In this document: positions 28,827 through 38,269 of the stretch, piece by piece
Numbering within the stretch: the stretch's first letter is position 1
Layout: every line of letters starts with the position of its first letter
Origin: Chlorobiaceae bacterium
GTDB lineage: Bacteria > Bacteroidota > Chlorobiia > Chlorobiales > Chlorobiaceae
Assembly (NCBI GenBank): GCA_013334225.1
Contig: JAAXXY010000001.1
Location: 1-64,000, forward strand
Direction: 5' to 3'
DNA length: 64,000 nt
Notes under the pieces: generated by a model
What the model was told of the DNA's origin: nothing
What the model saw: the letters and a program-made list of their open reading frames with translations, nothing else
The model's database searches: none
Translations under genes and position numbers: made by a program

Positions 28827-30251
28827 TCATTTCACGGGGATTCTCTCTTCAATGTTCCGTTTCAGCAGGCAGGCAAGTTCTTCTGCCCGGGCTTTCGAAG
28901 GAGCTTCCGCATAGATCCGGACAATCGGTTCCGTATTTGAAGGCCTCAGATGCACCCAGCTGTCCTCGAAATCAAGTTTCAGTCCGTCGATGGTACTGGT
29001 TTCCGCAGAAGGATACAGACCGGCAATCTCGGAAAAAATAGTTTCGAGCGAATCCCGGCCTTTCGATCCGATATCGATTTTCTGCTTTGACATGAAATAG
29101 TCAGGGAACTTTTGTCTGAACTGTGAAAGCTTTCCGCCTCTGTTTTCCTCGCGCCAGAGAGTGAATGCCTGGACAAACAATGCTATTCCGGCAAGGGCAT
29201 CACGGCCGTAATGGAGCTCGGGCAGGATAACTCCGCCGTTACCTTCTCCGCCAATGACCGCCTGTTTTTCCTTCATGACTTCAGTGACATTGGCTTCGCC
29301 GACTTTTGCGCTGTAGCAAGGGACCCCATGCCATGCCGCGATATCCCGAAGCGCGCGGCTGCTGGAAAGATTGTTCGCGACAGGTCCGTTTCTGTGCCTG
29401 AGATAGAAATCGGCACAGGTAACCAGGGTATACTCTTCTCCGAATAACGATCCGTCTTCACAAATCAAGGCAAGCCGGTCTACATCCGGATCGACGACAA
29501 GGGCAAAATCGCAGCCGCTTTCCCTCAGCGTCGCGATCGTTGCCGTAAGGTTTTCCTCTATCGGCTCAGGGTTGCGGGGGAACAGGCCGTTTCCTTTGCA
29601 GGCAACTTCCCTGACCTGTTCAATACCGAGCTTCCTGCAGAGCCTGGGGACGATCGAATATCCCGCCCCTTCCACACAATCCACCAGAACCCTGAAATGC
29701 TGGGCGGCGATAGCATCAGTGTCAACCCACGGGCGTTCAAGGATTTTATCGATATGTACATCATCATACCGGTCGCTCTGCTGCACGGAGCCGATTTTAT
29801 CCCATGAGGCAGTGTAAAAAAGTTCTTTTTCAGCAATATCGAGCAGTTCCCCGAGCTCTTCGGCATTCAGGAATTCTCCCTTGTGGTTCAGCATTTTCAG
29901 TGCGTTCCATGCAACGGGGTTGTGCGAAGCTGTAATGATCAGTCCTCCATCCGCATTTTCTCCGGGCACAGCCAGTTCGACTGTCGGTGTCGTTGCAATA
30001 CCGAGGTCCGTCACATCGCATCCACAAAGTACAAGGGCATTGCTGACAAGATCGCCGATCGCCTTGCCGGTAGGCCTCGTGTCCCGACCGATAACGATCC
30101 TCGGTTTTGCGGTCTCGGGTGCATTTATACGCTGCTGTTTCCTGCGGGTAACCCAGGATGCGAAAGCCATGGCAAATGCCGTGAGATTTTTCGGGGTCAG
30201 GCTTTCGCCTACAATACCCCTGATACCGGAAACGCTGATCATCAGGCTCAT
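28827..30251 (-). CDS. glmM: Phosphohexomutase, phosphoglucosamine mutase-like
   Basis: The alpha-D-phosphohexomutase fold shows [17 protein letters not shown] at the N-terminus, the phosphoserine loop [16 protein letters not shown], the metal site [11 protein letters not shown], the sugar loop GGEGNGGVI and the phosphate-binding [14 protein letters not shown]. The GEGNGG and RPSNTEP forms suit GlmM or phosphomannomutase/phosphoglucomutase; substrate is not settled. As GlmM it would form GlcN-1-phosphate for UDP-GlcNAc, pairing with the GlmU-like enzyme in this window. I start at [12 protein letters not shown], 35 codons inside the ORF-track frame, because homology begins there. Confidence 0.85.
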   Translation of the reverse strand: MSLMISVSGIRGIVGESLTPKNLTAFAMAFASWVTRRKQQRINAPETAKPRIVIGRDTRPTGKAIGDLVSNALVLCGCDVTDLGIATTPTVELAVPGENADGGLIITASHNPVAWNALKMLNHKGEFLNAEELGELLDIAEKELFYTASWDKIGSVQQSDRYDDVHIDKILERPWVDTDAIAAQHFRVLVDCVEGAGYSIVPRLCRKLGIEQVREVACKGNGLFPRNPEPIEENLTATIATLRESGCDFALVVDPDVDRLALICEDGSLFGEEYTLVTCADFYLRHRNGPVANNLSSSRALRDIAAWHGVPCYSAKVGEANVTEVMKEKQAVIGGEGNGGVILPELHYGRDALAGIALFVQAFTLWREENRGGKLSQFRQKFPDYFMSKQKIDIGSKGRDSLETIFSEIAGLYPSAETSTIDGLKLDFEDSWVHLRPSNTEPIVRIYAEAPSKARAEELACLLKRNIEERIPVK

Positions 30252-30512
30252 AACGGTTCGATTAATTGTGTTGGAATAATGCAGCCAAATATACTGAAAA
30301 AGTGGGGGAAAGTCACCGGAGGTATATAGATGTATACGATATCGACTGTTCTCCATTGCATGACGGAGGAGACCGGAGAATGTCCTGATATCCGTCCGGA
30401 TTTTTGTTGTTTAACTTTTGATTTCTTGCTTGTTTCTTATATATTGAAAGCCTTTTGTTATGGATCAAGTATTCCTTGATAAAAATTCTATTTATTTTAA
30501 CAGCAACCGTAT

Positions 30513-30788
30513 ATGCCTTTACACAAATCCGCTGAAAAAAGACTGCGGCAGTCGGAAAGAAGAAATGCCAGGAACAGAGCGAGAAAGAAAGAACTCAAGG
30601 TCCTTGTGAAAAATATGCAGAAGCTCATTGACACCCGTGCAGACAAGGCGGACGTTGAAGTTGCTTATCGCTCGGTTGTTCAGAAGCTCGATCGCCTCGG
30701 TGTGAAAAATTACATTCATGCGAACAAGGCATCCCGAAAAAAATCCCAGTTGACCCGTCTTTTCAATAATTACACGAAAGCCGAGTAA
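30513..30788 (+). CDS. rpsT: 30S ribosomal protein S20
   Basis: S20 binds the 5' domain and helix 44 region of 16S rRNA. The 91-residue product is highly basic, starts [20 protein letters not shown] and contains [29 protein letters not shown], the family core. The spacing of lysines in the first helix matches S20. It stands alone between the divergent mutase gene and ruvA. A small inverted repeat ATCAAG/CTTGAT lies about 35 bases upstream. Confidence 0.96.
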   Translation: MPLHKSAEKRLRQSERRNARNRARKKELKVLVKNMQKLIDTRADKADVEVAYRSVVQKLDRLGVKNYIHANKASRKKSQLTRLFNNYTKAE

Positions 30789-30836
30789 GAGCTTGCAATC
30801 GTTGTACGGTCGCTACTGATTTTCATTCTCAGACAT

Positions 30837-30884
30837 CCTGCATGAAAATACTGCACCCTGAAGTGTGCGGTTTTCTTATGCAGG
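30837..30884 (+). other. Long imperfect hairpin between rpsT and ruvA
   Basis: CCTGCAT pairs with ATGCAGG at the ends, and inside it AAAA faces TTTT and GCAC faces GTGC. The whole 48-base stretch can fold into one extended stem. No T run follows, so it is not a classical terminator. It could stabilise or end the rpsT message or affect ruvA translation, 19 bases downstream. Confidence 0.4.
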
Positions 30885-30902
30885 GTTTCCATATCAGCTC
30901 TC

Positions 30903-31508
30903 ATGTTTGCATATTTTCGAGGCAGGCTGGTTTCGGTCCTGCCGGAAGAGGCTGTCGTGGAAGTTTCCGGTATCGGTTACCGCTTCCTGATTTCCGCCAA
31001 CACAAAACGACGCTTGCCTGAACCCGGCAATGAAGTCTTTTTGTTTTCTCATCTTGCCGTCAGGGAGGATGCCTTTCAGCTTTACGGCTTTTCAACCCAG
31101 GAAGAACGGCAATTGTTCCGCTTGTTGCTGCTTACATCAGGAGTTGGCCCCAAGCTTGCTCTTGCCGTATTGTCGGGACTGGAAGTACAGGCAGTTCATG
31201 AGGCTATCCTTGCAAATACACCCGAACGGCTTTATGGAATAAGCGGTGTAGGTAAAAAAACCGCGGCAAGGATAATTCTGGAACTGCGCGATAAAATCCT
31301 GAAACTATCTCCGCTTTCGGGTATTTCAGCCGCCGGATCGGCACAAGCTTCACAGATGAGAGACGATGCCGTCAATGCACTGGTCACTCTCGGGTTTTCC
31401 CGTACCGTCGTTCAGAAAGCAGTTACCGCAATCCTTGAACAGAATGCCGGGCACACGGTCGAAGATATCATCAAGTCCACTCTTGTTTCAATTCACAATG
31501 CTCAGTAA
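30903..31508 (+). CDS. ruvA: Holliday junction DNA helicase subunit RuvA
   Basis: RuvA is the tetramer that binds four-way junctions and recruits the RuvB motor. The N-terminal OB fold begins [28 protein letters not shown]. Two helix-hairpin-helix motifs are visible: [17 protein letters not shown] and [19 protein letters not shown]. Domain III ([20 protein letters not shown]) follows, separated by a short linker. Length of 201 residues is usual. folC follows after six bases, so they are likely cotranscribed. Confidence 0.96.
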   Translation: MFAYFRGRLVSVLPEEAVVEVSGIGYRFLISANTKRRLPEPGNEVFLFSHLAVREDAFQLYGFSTQEERQLFRLLLLTSGVGPKLALAVLSGLEVQAVHEAILANTPERLYGISGVGKKTAARIILELRDKILKLSPLSGISAAGSAQASQMRDDAVNALVTLGFSRTVVQKAVTAILEQNAGHTVEDIIKSTLVSIHNAQ

Positions 31509-31514
31509 ACACCG

Positions 31515-32795
31515 GTGACTTATCAGGAAGCTCTCGATTTTCTTTTTCCCCTTCACAGGTTCGGCATGAAACCCGGTCTCGAGCGTGTTCTGGAACTCAT
31601 GGAAGTTCTCTGCTCGCCTCACGAACGTCTTGGTAAGGTTATACATATCGCAGGGACCAACGGGAAAGGTACCGTGGCAGCTGCAACAGCCTCTATTTTT
31701 CAGACAGCAGGCAGGAAGACGGCTTTGTATACTTCACCTCATTTCGTCGATTTTACCGAAAGGATCCGCATTGACGGGCAACAGATCCCGAGGGAAAAGG
31801 TTGCATATTATTGCTCAAAGCTCAGAGAAAGCGTGATTGAAAAGCATGCAACTTTTTTTGAGGCAACGACCGCGATCGCGTTTGCCTGGTTTGCCGATGA
31901 GGGGGTAGAGTGTTCAGTGATCGAAACGGGTATGGGCGGCCGTCTCGATGCAACCAATATCGTCAGGTCAGATTATGCGGTTATTACAAGTATTGGGCTT
32001 GACCATACAGCCTGGCTGGGCGGCACCGTTTCAGATATAGCAGCAGAAAAAGCCGCCATTATCAAAAAAGGGTGCCGTGTATTTACGGCTGTTGAAAATC
32101 CGGATGCGTTTCAGCCGATTGCCCGGCAGGCTGCCATGTGCGATGCCCCGATATGTATTGCCGGAAGGGATGCTGTCTACCGTGTCGTCAATTCGGAAGA
32201 AATATCGATTGAGATCGCAATCAGAACAGCCAGACAGAATTATAATACATTGAGAGCGCCTCTTACAGGATCATTTCATGCTGCCAACCTTACCCTTGCC
32301 GTTATGGTGGCTGAAGATGCCGGTATCGATCCCGTGCATATTCAAGCCGGAATTGAACGGCTGAAACAGACCGGCTACAGGGGGCGGCTTGAAAAGATAA
32401 GTAAAAATCCGGCACTGTTTCTCGATGTTTCGCATAATCCGGATGGCATGCGCGAGACAGTCAATGCACTGCTTCCGTTCCGGCATGCCTATCAGGAGGT
32501 TTACATCATGCTCGGGTTGGCTTCCGACAAGGATGCGCTGTCGATTGTAAAAGAGCTGTGCCGTCTCGGCGGTTCGTTTGTCACAGTTGCCATTCCTTCC
32601 GAACGAAGCATTTCCCCGGATGAACTTGGTGCAATATGCAGAAACGAGAGGGTTCCCGCGGTTGTCTTTGAAAGCGGAAAGGAAGGTTTGCACTATCTCA
32701 ATGAAAAGGCGAAGCCCGGAGATCTGGTTCTCGTGACAGGTTCGTTTTATCTTGCAGGAGATATTATTTCACAATATGATAAAGCGATTTGTTGA
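31515..32795 (+). CDS. folC: Folylpolyglutamate/dihydrofolate synthase
   Basis: FolC adds glutamate to dihydropteroate and to folates. The Mur-ligase-type ATP loop is HIAGTNGKGTVAAATAS, the second ATP motif is VIETGMGGRLDATNIV, and FLDVSHNPDGMRET holds the start of the C-terminal domain. TALYTSPHFVDFTERI is the folate-binding stretch. It begins with GTG six bases after ruvA. At 426 residues it is standard. folK and folB, earlier steps of the same pathway, lie at the right end of the window. Confidence 0.94.
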   Translation: MTYQEALDFLFPLHRFGMKPGLERVLELMEVLCSPHERLGKVIHIAGTNGKGTVAAATASIFQTAGRKTALYTSPHFVDFTERIRIDGQQIPREKVAYYCSKLRESVIEKHATFFEATTAIAFAWFADEGVECSVIETGMGGRLDATNIVRSDYAVITSIGLDHTAWLGGTVSDIAAEKAAIIKKGCRVFTAVENPDAFQPIARQAAMCDAPICIAGRDAVYRVVNSEEISIEIAIRTARQNYNTLRAPLTGSFHAANLTLAVMVAEDAGIDPVHIQAGIERLKQTGYRGRLEKISKNPALFLDVSHNPDGMRETVNALLPFRHAYQEVYIMLGLASDKDALSIVKELCRLGGSFVTVAIPSERSISPDELGAICRNERVPAVVFESGKEGLHYLNEKAKPGDLVLVTGSFYLAGDIISQYDKAIC

Positions 32796-33093
32796 GTCGT
32801 ATTTTTTTATGGAAATATTTTATATTGGAAGCAGGCTCACAAAAATATCCATTTGCGACAGGGAACATCCCGTTGCTTTAATCCTTGTTTGTGCTTATCC
32901 CTTTTACAAGAATAGATTGTCATCCCCTGTCATCTTCTTTGTCCTGCTTTCATGTTATATCGCAAGGCGTTACAAATGCTGTCCGTTAATTATTCCGGGC
33001 ATGCCCTTCTGAATTCCTGAATGTTCAGTAATGGTGTGCTTGCCGGCTTATATTTCGTTGCTTATCAAATAACAAGCGTTGAAAACAAATACA
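32796..33093 (+). promoter_or_regulatory. Long pyrimidine-rich leader region of rho
   Basis: About 298 bases separate folC from rho. Much of it is rich in C and T with few strong stems (for example CTTATCCCTTTTAC and GTCATCCCCTGTCATC). It ends with a small CTGAA/TTCAG inverted repeat near 33,012-33,031. Rho regulates its own gene in several bacteria through such unstructured leader RNA. The 86-codon ORF crossing this part has no convincing protein features. Confidence 0.35.
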
Positions 33094-34383
33094 ATGTCTA
33101 ACAATTCGGTTGTTAAAGGTCTGGACATCAACATGCTCCAGAAAAAGAAAGTTCATGAGCTGCATGCTCTGGCAAAAGAGATCGGCGTCAGTGCAGCAGG
33201 TTTGCGCAAAGAAGAGCTGATTTTCAAGATTATCGAAGCACAGTCACAAAAGAATACCGACACGGAAAACGCTACGGTGATGGTCAATACCGGCGTACTC
33301 CAGGTTATACCGGAGGGCTATGGATTTCTGCGGTCAGCCAATTACAACTACCTCTCCTCACCTGACGATATTTATGTCTCTCCTTCGCAGATCAAGCGCT
33401 TCAATATGCGTACCGGCGACACGGTTTCCGGGCAGGTGCGGGCACCCAAGGAGGGTGAACGGTTTTTCGCCCTGTTGAAGATCAATACGATTGATGGAAA
33501 CGATCCGGAAATTACCCGTGAGCGGCCTTATTTTGAGAACCTGACCCCGCTTTTTCCACGCGAGCGTCTCAAACTCGAAACCAAGCAGTCTGAATATTGC
33601 GGTCGTATCATGGACATTTTCACTCCTATAGGGAAAGGACAGAGAGGCTTGATCGTCGCTCAGCCTAAAACCGGTAAAACCATGCTGCTTCAGATGATTG
33701 CAAACGCTATCATCAAAAATCACCCGGAAGTCTTTCTGATCGTTCTCCTGATTGACGAGCGACCGGAAGAGGTTACCGACATGGCGCGCAGCGTCGAAGC
33801 GGAAGTCGTGAGCTCTACATTCGACGAGGACCCTGAACGGCATGTGCTTGTTGCCGATATGGTCCTTGAAAAAGCAAAACGGCTTGTCGAGGTCGGAAGG
33901 GATGTTGTCGTACTGCTCGATTCGATAACAAGGCTTGCAAGGGCGCATAATACCATTATTCCTCATTCCGGCAAGATCCTTTCAGGTGGTATCGATGCCA
34001 ATGCTCTTACCAAGCCTAAGCGTTTCTTCGGCGCAGCCCGAAACATCGAGGAAGGCGGTAGTCTTACAATTATAGCTACTGCACTTGTCGATACCGGATC
34101 GAGGATGGATGATGTTATTTTTGAAGAGTTCAAGGGTACCGGCAACATGGAGCTTTTACTGGACCGAAGGCTTTCAGAACGCAGGATTTTTCCGTCGATC
34201 GATATTCTTCGTTCCGGAACGAGAAAAGAAGAGCTGCTGTTTACACAGGAAGAGCTTTCGCGGACCTGGCTGCTCAGAAAATACCTTGCTGACAAAAACC
34301 CGATTGAATGTATGGAGTTCATGCGGGAGAAAATGGCCGAGACGAAAGACAACAGGGAGTTTTTCAAATATATGAATGCCTGA
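33094..34383 (+). CDS. rho: Transcription termination factor Rho
   Basis: Rho is the hexameric RNA-dependent ATPase that ends transcription. The N-terminal Rho_N helix bundle includes [23 protein letters not shown]. The RNA-binding cold-shock-like domain has [21 protein letters not shown]. The ATPase has P-loop [15 protein letters not shown], Walker [16 protein letters not shown] and [14 protein letters not shown]. The secondary RNA site includes [21 protein letters not shown] prefer the ATG five codons inside the ORF-track TTG. At 429 residues it lacks large insertions found in some phyla. Confidence 0.97.
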   Translation: MSNNSVVKGLDINMLQKKKVHELHALAKEIGVSAAGLRKEELIFKIIEAQSQKNTDTENATVMVNTGVLQVIPEGYGFLRSANYNYLSSPDDIYVSPSQIKRFNMRTGDTVSGQVRAPKEGERFFALLKINTIDGNDPEITRERPYFENLTPLFPRERLKLETKQSEYCGRIMDIFTPIGKGQRGLIVAQPKTGKTMLLQMIANAIIKNHPEVFLIVLLIDERPEEVTDMARSVEAEVVSSTFDEDPERHVLVADMVLEKAKRLVEVGRDVVVLLDSITRLARAHNTIIPHSGKILSGGIDANALTKPKRFFGAARNIEEGGSLTIIATALVDTGSRMDDVIFEEFKGTGNMELLLDRRLSERRIFPSIDILRSGTRKEELLFTQEELSRTWLLRKYLADKNPIECMEFMREKMAETKDNREFFKYMNA

Positions 34384-34505
34384 CCTTTTTACCGGTATTC
34401 ATTTCATTACAATGAATTACGGTCCGCTCAGAATAAAAGTTTGCGGATTAGAAAAAACTTCCTATATTATCAGCCTTTAAAACAAGCGCAAAGAGATTTT
34501 AATAC

Positions 34506-34613
34506 ATGCCCTGCGGAAAAAAGAGAAAACGTCATAAAATGGCGGTGCACAAGCGCAAGAAGGCGCGCCGTAAGAACCGGCACAAGAAGCGTCAGAGATA
34601 CCAGAACAAATAA
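34506..34613 (+). CDS. 35-residue basic ribosomal-type protein (AURKAIP1/COX24, bS22/mS38-like)
   Basis: Too short for the ORF track. The frame ATGCCCTGCGGA...TAA encodes 35 residues starting MPCGKKRKRHKMAVHKRKK and ending RQRYQNK; more than half are Lys or Arg. Short proteins with GKKRKRHKMA-HKRKK are conserved in Bacteroidota and Chlorobiota and carry the AURKAIP1/COX24 domain, related to mitochondrial mS38 and mycobacterial bS22, which bind helix 44 of the small ribosomal subunit. The family link is from memory; ribosome binding here is inferred. It sits between rho and two tRNA genes, an apt place for a translation gene. Confidence 0.8.
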   Translation: MPCGKKRKRHKMAVHKRKKARRKNRHKKRQRYQNK

Positions 34614-34648
34614 GTTCCGGTAGCGTTGCTGTACCCTGGTCATTGGTT

Positions 34649-34721
34649 GAGAATATAGCTCAGTCGGTAGAGCATCTGCCTTTTAAGCAGAGGGTCGAAG
34701 GTTCGAGTCCTTCTATTCTCA
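34649..34721 (+). tRNA. tRNA-Lys (UUU)
   Basis: The cloverleaf is complete: acceptor GAGAATA pairs with TATTCTC, the D arm contains GCTCAGTCGGTAGAGC, the anticodon arm is CTGCC-TTTTAA-GCAG with anticodon TTT, and the T arm has GGTTCGAGTCC. CCA is not encoded. The discriminator base is A. It precedes tRNA-Leu by 26 bases. Confidence 0.96.
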
Positions 34722-34747
34722 CTGGATTATTCATATCCTGTATTGTA

Positions 34748-34829
34748 GCCCGAGTGGTGAAACTGGTAGACACACCATCTTGAGGGGGTGGCGCCGAAAG
34801 GTGTAGGAGTTCGAATCTCCTCTCGGGCA
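34748..34829 (+). tRNA. tRNA-Leu (GAG)
   Basis: A class II tRNA with acceptor GCCCGAG pairing CTCGGGC, D arm with TGGTGAAACTGGTAGACA, anticodon stem CCATC/GGTGG around loop TTGAGGG giving anticodon GAG, a short variable arm, and T arm GAGTTCGAATCTC. The discriminator is A, as expected for leucine. CCA is not encoded. A terminator follows directly. Confidence 0.94.
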
Positions 34830-34835
34830 CATATG

Positions 34836-34863
34836 GAAAAAGTCGCTTACGGCGGCTTTTTTT
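34836..34863 (+). terminator. Terminator after the two tRNA genes
   Basis: GTCGC pairs with GCGGC around TTACG (one G-T pair), flanked by AAAAA on the left and TTTTTTT on the right, which extend the stem. It lies seven bases after tRNA-Leu and should end the tRNA transcript. Confidence 0.85.
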
Positions 34864-34989
34864 GTTTCCGTTCTCCGTTTGCCGTTTTCCTTCACTGCTT
34901 TCAATCCTTTCCGAGGTGCATATTTCCCATAAACTGCTTATTTTATAAGCAAAGCTGGAAAAAACGTTTATCCAGAATGAAGAGATGAT

Positions 34990-35736
34990 ATGAATATAGC
35001 AGTAACTGTCTGTTTTGTTCCGGATACCGCTTCCGTTATTGAAATATCCAATGGAGAGCTGGACCGTTCGAGGATAAACGATGTAATCAATCCCTATGAC
35101 GAATATGCGCTTGAGGAAGCCGTGAGATGCAAGGAACGTGCAGGAAATGGCATGGTGACGGTATTCAGCGTCGCCTCGGAGTCCTCGAAGGAGCTTTTGC
35201 GCAAAACACTTGCAAAAGGAGCTGACAGAGCTGTTCTGGTCAATAATGCAGCACCAGCGGATCCCGGTGAGACAGCACTTATCCTGAGCCGTGCAATTAT
35301 GTCTGTTTACAGAGGAACATTGCCGCACCTGATATTTTGCGGCAAGCAGTCCACTGATTTTCAAAGTTCGCAGGTCCCTCCGATGCTTGCGGAACTGCTC
35401 GGCATCAATTCTGCCAGCGGAGCGAGTGTTGTGAAGCTTTCCGGCGACAATCTTGAAACAGAACGGGAAATTGAAGGGGGCATTGAATATACTGACCTGA
35501 AACTTCCCGCATTGCTCAGTATTGAAAAAGGTCTGAACACCCCCCGCAACACCACCATGAAAGCAGTCATGGAGGCAAGAAAAAAGCCTATTGACCTTGT
35601 AACTGTTGAAGTGGATGCTAAACCGTTTGTACGTCTTGAAAGACTTGATGCTCACGATCAAAAAAGAAAATGCCTTTTTTTATCCGGCGAGCAGGAACTT
35701 GTCCGCCTTCTCATTCAGGAACGGAAGCTGATGTGA
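34990..35736 (+). CDS. etfB: Electron transfer flavoprotein, beta subunit
   Basis: EtfB binds AMP or a second FAD and pairs with EtfA to carry electrons between dehydrogenases and quinone or ferredoxin partners. MNIAVTVCFVPDTASVIEI at the start, INPYDEYALEEAVR and LIFCGKQSTDFQSSQVPPMLAELLG are family-typical, as is LPALLSIEKGLNTPR in the EtfB signature. The 248-residue length fits. etfA starts six bases after it. No acyl-CoA dehydrogenase or fixABCX-type genes are next to the pair, so the partner is unknown. Confidence 0.93.
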   Translation: MNIAVTVCFVPDTASVIEISNGELDRSRINDVINPYDEYALEEAVRCKERAGNGMVTVFSVASESSKELLRKTLAKGADRAVLVNNAAPADPGETALILSRAIMSVYRGTLPHLIFCGKQSTDFQSSQVPPMLAELLGINSASGASVVKLSGDNLETEREIEGGIEYTDLKLPALLSIEKGLNTPRNTTMKAVMEARKKPIDLVTVEVDAKPFVRLERLDAHDQKRKCLFLSGEQELVRLLIQERKLM

Positions 35737-35742
35737 GAAACA

Positions 35743-36750
35743 ATGACGGCAGGAAATGTTGTAACAATGAAAAATATTCTGGTATTTCTCGAACAGCGCA
35801 ATGGCATTGTGAAACAGGCCGCTATTGAAGCCTGGAATGTTATTAAGGCATGTGCCGGAACGGAACCGGGCAATATAAAGATATTCGGTATCATTGCAGG
35901 ACCTGCTGAAACAGGAGGCCTCGAAAGCCTGCTTGCCGGCGAAGGCATAATACACCATGCGGAAGAGGATGATCTGGCGCTTTATAATTCTGAAAACTAT
36001 ATCGGTATTGTATCGGAGCTTTTTGAAAGGGAATCCTGTTCCGCGCTGTATTTTGCCGATTCCGCAATGAGCAGGGACCTTGCACCAAGGCTTTCCATAC
36101 GTCTTCAGGCCGCTCTTCTTTCCGGATGTGAGCCGGAGCACCCCTTAGTTATGGGTATTTGCCATCGTCCTGTTTATTCCGGTACGGCTATGGCTGTATT
36201 TACCGCACAATCCGACCGGACAATTTATACCCTGGCATCTACGTCAGGAAATACAAAAACACTGACTGATGGCAAAATCGTTTTCAAAAAGTATAAGAAA
36301 GGTTGTGTAACAGACCTGCATCCAGCTTCGATTGTCCGCAACGTTGTCATGAATCAGGACAGGCCGGATATAGCGGAAGCCCGGATCATTGTAGCAGGCG
36401 GACGGGGAATGGGCAGCAAGGAAAGCTTTGGCGTGCTCGAAGAACTTGCAGATGTGCTGGGTGGTGCAGTCGGTGCAAGCCGTTCCGTCGTTGATGAAGG
36501 CTGGAGACCTCATGCCGGGCAGATCGGGCAGACAGGGAAAACGGTGGCACCGTTTCTGTATATCGCATGCGGTATATCAGGAGCGGTCCAGCATCTTGCC
36601 GGAATCGGATCGGCCGGAACAGTGGTCGCCATCAACAACGATCCTCATGCACCGATTTTCACCAGGGCCGATTATGGTATTGTCGGTGATGTACATACGG
36701 TTATCCCCAATATAATCGGAGAATTCCGGGATATTTTGAAGAAGAAATGA
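35743..36750 (+). CDS. etfA: Electron transfer flavoprotein, alpha subunit
   Basis: EtfA carries the redox-active FAD of the complex. The FAD domain is clear: [65 protein letters not shown], and the end [20 protein letters not shown]. The N-terminal domain is the EtfB-like fold. A possible alternate ATG lies eight codons later (MKNILVFLE). It directly follows etfB. The 335-residue length is normal. Confidence 0.94.
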   Translation: MTAGNVVTMKNILVFLEQRNGIVKQAAIEAWNVIKACAGTEPGNIKIFGIIAGPAETGGLESLLAGEGIIHHAEEDDLALYNSENYIGIVSELFERESCSALYFADSAMSRDLAPRLSIRLQAALLSGCEPEHPLVMGICHRPVYSGTAMAVFTAQSDRTIYTLASTSGNTKTLTDGKIVFKKYKKGCVTDLHPASIVRNVVMNQDRPDIAEARIIVAGGRGMGSKESFGVLEELADVLGGAVGASRSVVDEGWRPHAGQIGQTGKTVAPFLYIACGISGAVQHLAGIGSAGTVVAINNDPHAPIFTRADYGIVGDVHTVIPNIIGEFRDILKKK

Positions 36751-36775
36751 TTAACGCTACATTTCTGTTTAAGAA

Positions 36776-36806
36776 CAGGGAATTATGCATCATATAACCT
36801 TCCCTG
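36776..36806. promoter_or_regulatory. Inverted repeat upstream of the bifunctional nuclease gene
   Basis: CAGGGAA (36776-36782) and TTCCCTG (36800-36806) form a perfect seven-base inverted repeat with a 17-base A+T-rich spacer, 26 bases before the start codon. It could be an operator for a dimeric regulator or a weak hairpin ending the etfBA message. Nothing further supports either reading. Confidence 0.35.
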
Positions 36807-36831
36807 TGCAATACAACATAGTTATCAGACA

Positions 36832-37425
36832 ATGGGTAAAATTCAGGTAGATATTCTCGGGCTTTCCACAAGCCCCCATACGAACGGAGCATATGCCCTT
36901 ATACTTTATGAACTTGACGGAAAACGCAAGCTTCCCATCATCATCGGCGGTTTTGAAGCCCAGGCAATAGCACTGAAGCTTGAAAATATCAAGCCGCCCC
37001 GTCCGTTCACTCACGATCTCTTCAAAAATATAGCCGATGTTTTTCACCTGCATGTCAACGAGGTCATTATCGATGAACTGCACAATGAGACTTTCTATGC
37101 CAAGGTGGTTTGTGAAGCCAACGGTGAGGTTCATGAAATCGATGCCCGTCCGAGCGATGCAATCGCTATTGCCGTTCGTTTCAATGCACCGCTTTATGTC
37201 ACGGAAGAGATCATGAACGAGGCAGGAATCCGCGAAGAGCAGAAGGAAGAAGGCGAGGAGAGCGAGATCCCCCAGGAAGTCGAAAAGCCGGTATCTCTTC
37301 CGGTAACATCCGAAACGAAGCTCGATGAACTGCAGAACGCCCTCAGCGATGCTATCAGCAATGAGAACTATGAAGAAGCTGCAAGGCTCCGCGATGAAAT
37401 CACCAGGCTGAAAAGCAGTTCATGA
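36832..37425 (+). CDS. Bifunctional nuclease (BFN/DUF151) with UVR motif
   Basis: The BFN domain covers about residues 1-135: VDILGLSTSPHTNGAYALIL, LPIIIGGFEAQAIALKLENIKPPRPFTHDL and EIDARPSDAIAIAVRFNAPLYV. A linker rich in Glu leads to a UVR motif (LDELQNALSDAISNENYEEAARLRDEI), the module by which UvrB, UvrC and ClpC subunits bind partners. BFN-domain proteins show RNase and DNase activity in plants; the bacterial role is unclear. The gene stands between etfA and a bidirectional terminator. Confidence 0.88.
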   Translation: MGKIQVDILGLSTSPHTNGAYALILYELDGKRKLPIIIGGFEAQAIALKLENIKPPRPFTHDLFKNIADVFHLHVNEVIIDELHNETFYAKVVCEANGEVHEIDARPSDAIAIAVRFNAPLYVTEEIMNEAGIREEQKEEGEESEIPQEVEKPVSLPVTSETKLDELQNALSDAISNENYEEAARLRDEITRLKSSS

Positions 37426-37448
37426 AGGTAATGTTTTCCTGAACAGGA

Positions 37449-37482
37449 CAAAAAAAAGGAGGCGGTTGCCTCCTTTTTTTTT
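37449..37482. terminator. Bidirectional terminator between convergent genes
   Basis: AAAAAAGGAGGC and GCCTCCTTTTTT pair around GGTT, with A and T runs on both sides, so the hairpin works on either strand. It serves both the bifunctional nuclease gene and the convergent beta-barrel gene. Confidence 0.92.
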
Positions 37483-37501
37483 GTGAACATCAAAGCATGT
37501 C

Positions 37502-38230
37502 TCAGATGTTGACTCTCAGGCCGAGCAGGACGCTGTGGCTGGAGATGTTTGTATTTGTTTCATAGTAGTATGGAACAAAATCACCGTGCCAGTCCATAAA
37601 ACCGCCAGAACCTGCCATTGTAAAGTCGGTTGTTGCAAAGTAACGGTATTTGGCATCAAGCATAACACCCTTGCTGATGGGGACTGCGATACCTGCACCG
37701 AACTGATAGGCAAGTGTTGTTTCATGAGTGTCATGATGGGTAGGGATGTAATCAGTGACCCACGTTCCATTATTGTTAAATGATTTTACCTCTGAGTTGT
37801 TTGGTACATAATGATGCCATACTTCCTCATCATCACCGCAGATGTTAACCTGAGCTACACCAACACCAGCCATGCCGTAAATTTCAACACCCTTTCCGAG
37901 AGGGATATCGTAGTAACCGTTAGCCATCAGGGAGTAAACACTTGCTTTGCCGGTATCCCAGTCCTTGATAGTGTTTCTCTGGTAGCCCATTTCAGCTTCC
38001 AGCCTGGTGGAGCCGTAGTCGCAGCCAATAGCTGCGGTTGCGGTAAAGCCAGCATCAAAAGCTATTTTATCAGCGGTATAAGAAATTGGCTGATAAATCA
38101 GTTTGGTGTCGCTGTCCTGGAACCAGGAAATACCTGCGGCTGCGCTGACATAACGCTGTGAAGCGTGTGCCGGTGCTGCGACGATACCTGCGGCAGCAAC
38201 GACAGCCAGTATTGCAAGAGTCTTTTTCAT
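37502..38230 (-). CDS. Outer membrane beta-barrel protein
   Basis: A clean signal peptide (MKKTLAILAVVAAAGIVAAPAHA) is followed by about 220 residues alternating polar and hydrophobic: YVSAAAGISWFQDSD, LEAEMGYQRN, VEIYGMAGVGVAQV, YQFGAGIAVPISKGVMLDAKYRYF and a final strand SVLLGLRVNI. This is an eight-stranded OmpA/OmpW-like porin fold without a peptidoglycan-binding domain. GGAGG precedes the ATG. The ligand is unknown. A long inverted repeat and an AC dinucleotide run lie in its 5' region. Confidence 0.87.
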   Translation of the reverse strand: MKKTLAILAVVAAAGIVAAPAHASQRYVSAAAGISWFQDSDTKLIYQPISYTADKIAFDAGFTATAAIGCDYGSTRLEAEMGYQRNTIKDWDTGKASVYSLMANGYYDIPLGKGVEIYGMAGVGVAQVNICGDDEEVWHHYVPNNSEVKSFNNNGTWVTDYIPTHHDTHETTLAYQFGAGIAVPISKGVMLDAKYRYFATTDFTMAGSGGFMDWHGDFVPYYYETNTNISSHSVLLGLRVNI

Positions 38231-38269
38231 TATAACCTCCGTATTTTGTGTGTGTGTGTTCGTATACGA

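Noticed and set aside
32752-33012. 86-codon ORF overlapping the folC end and the rho leader
   Set aside because: Composition is unlike the neighbours and no motif is seen; more likely non-coding leader.
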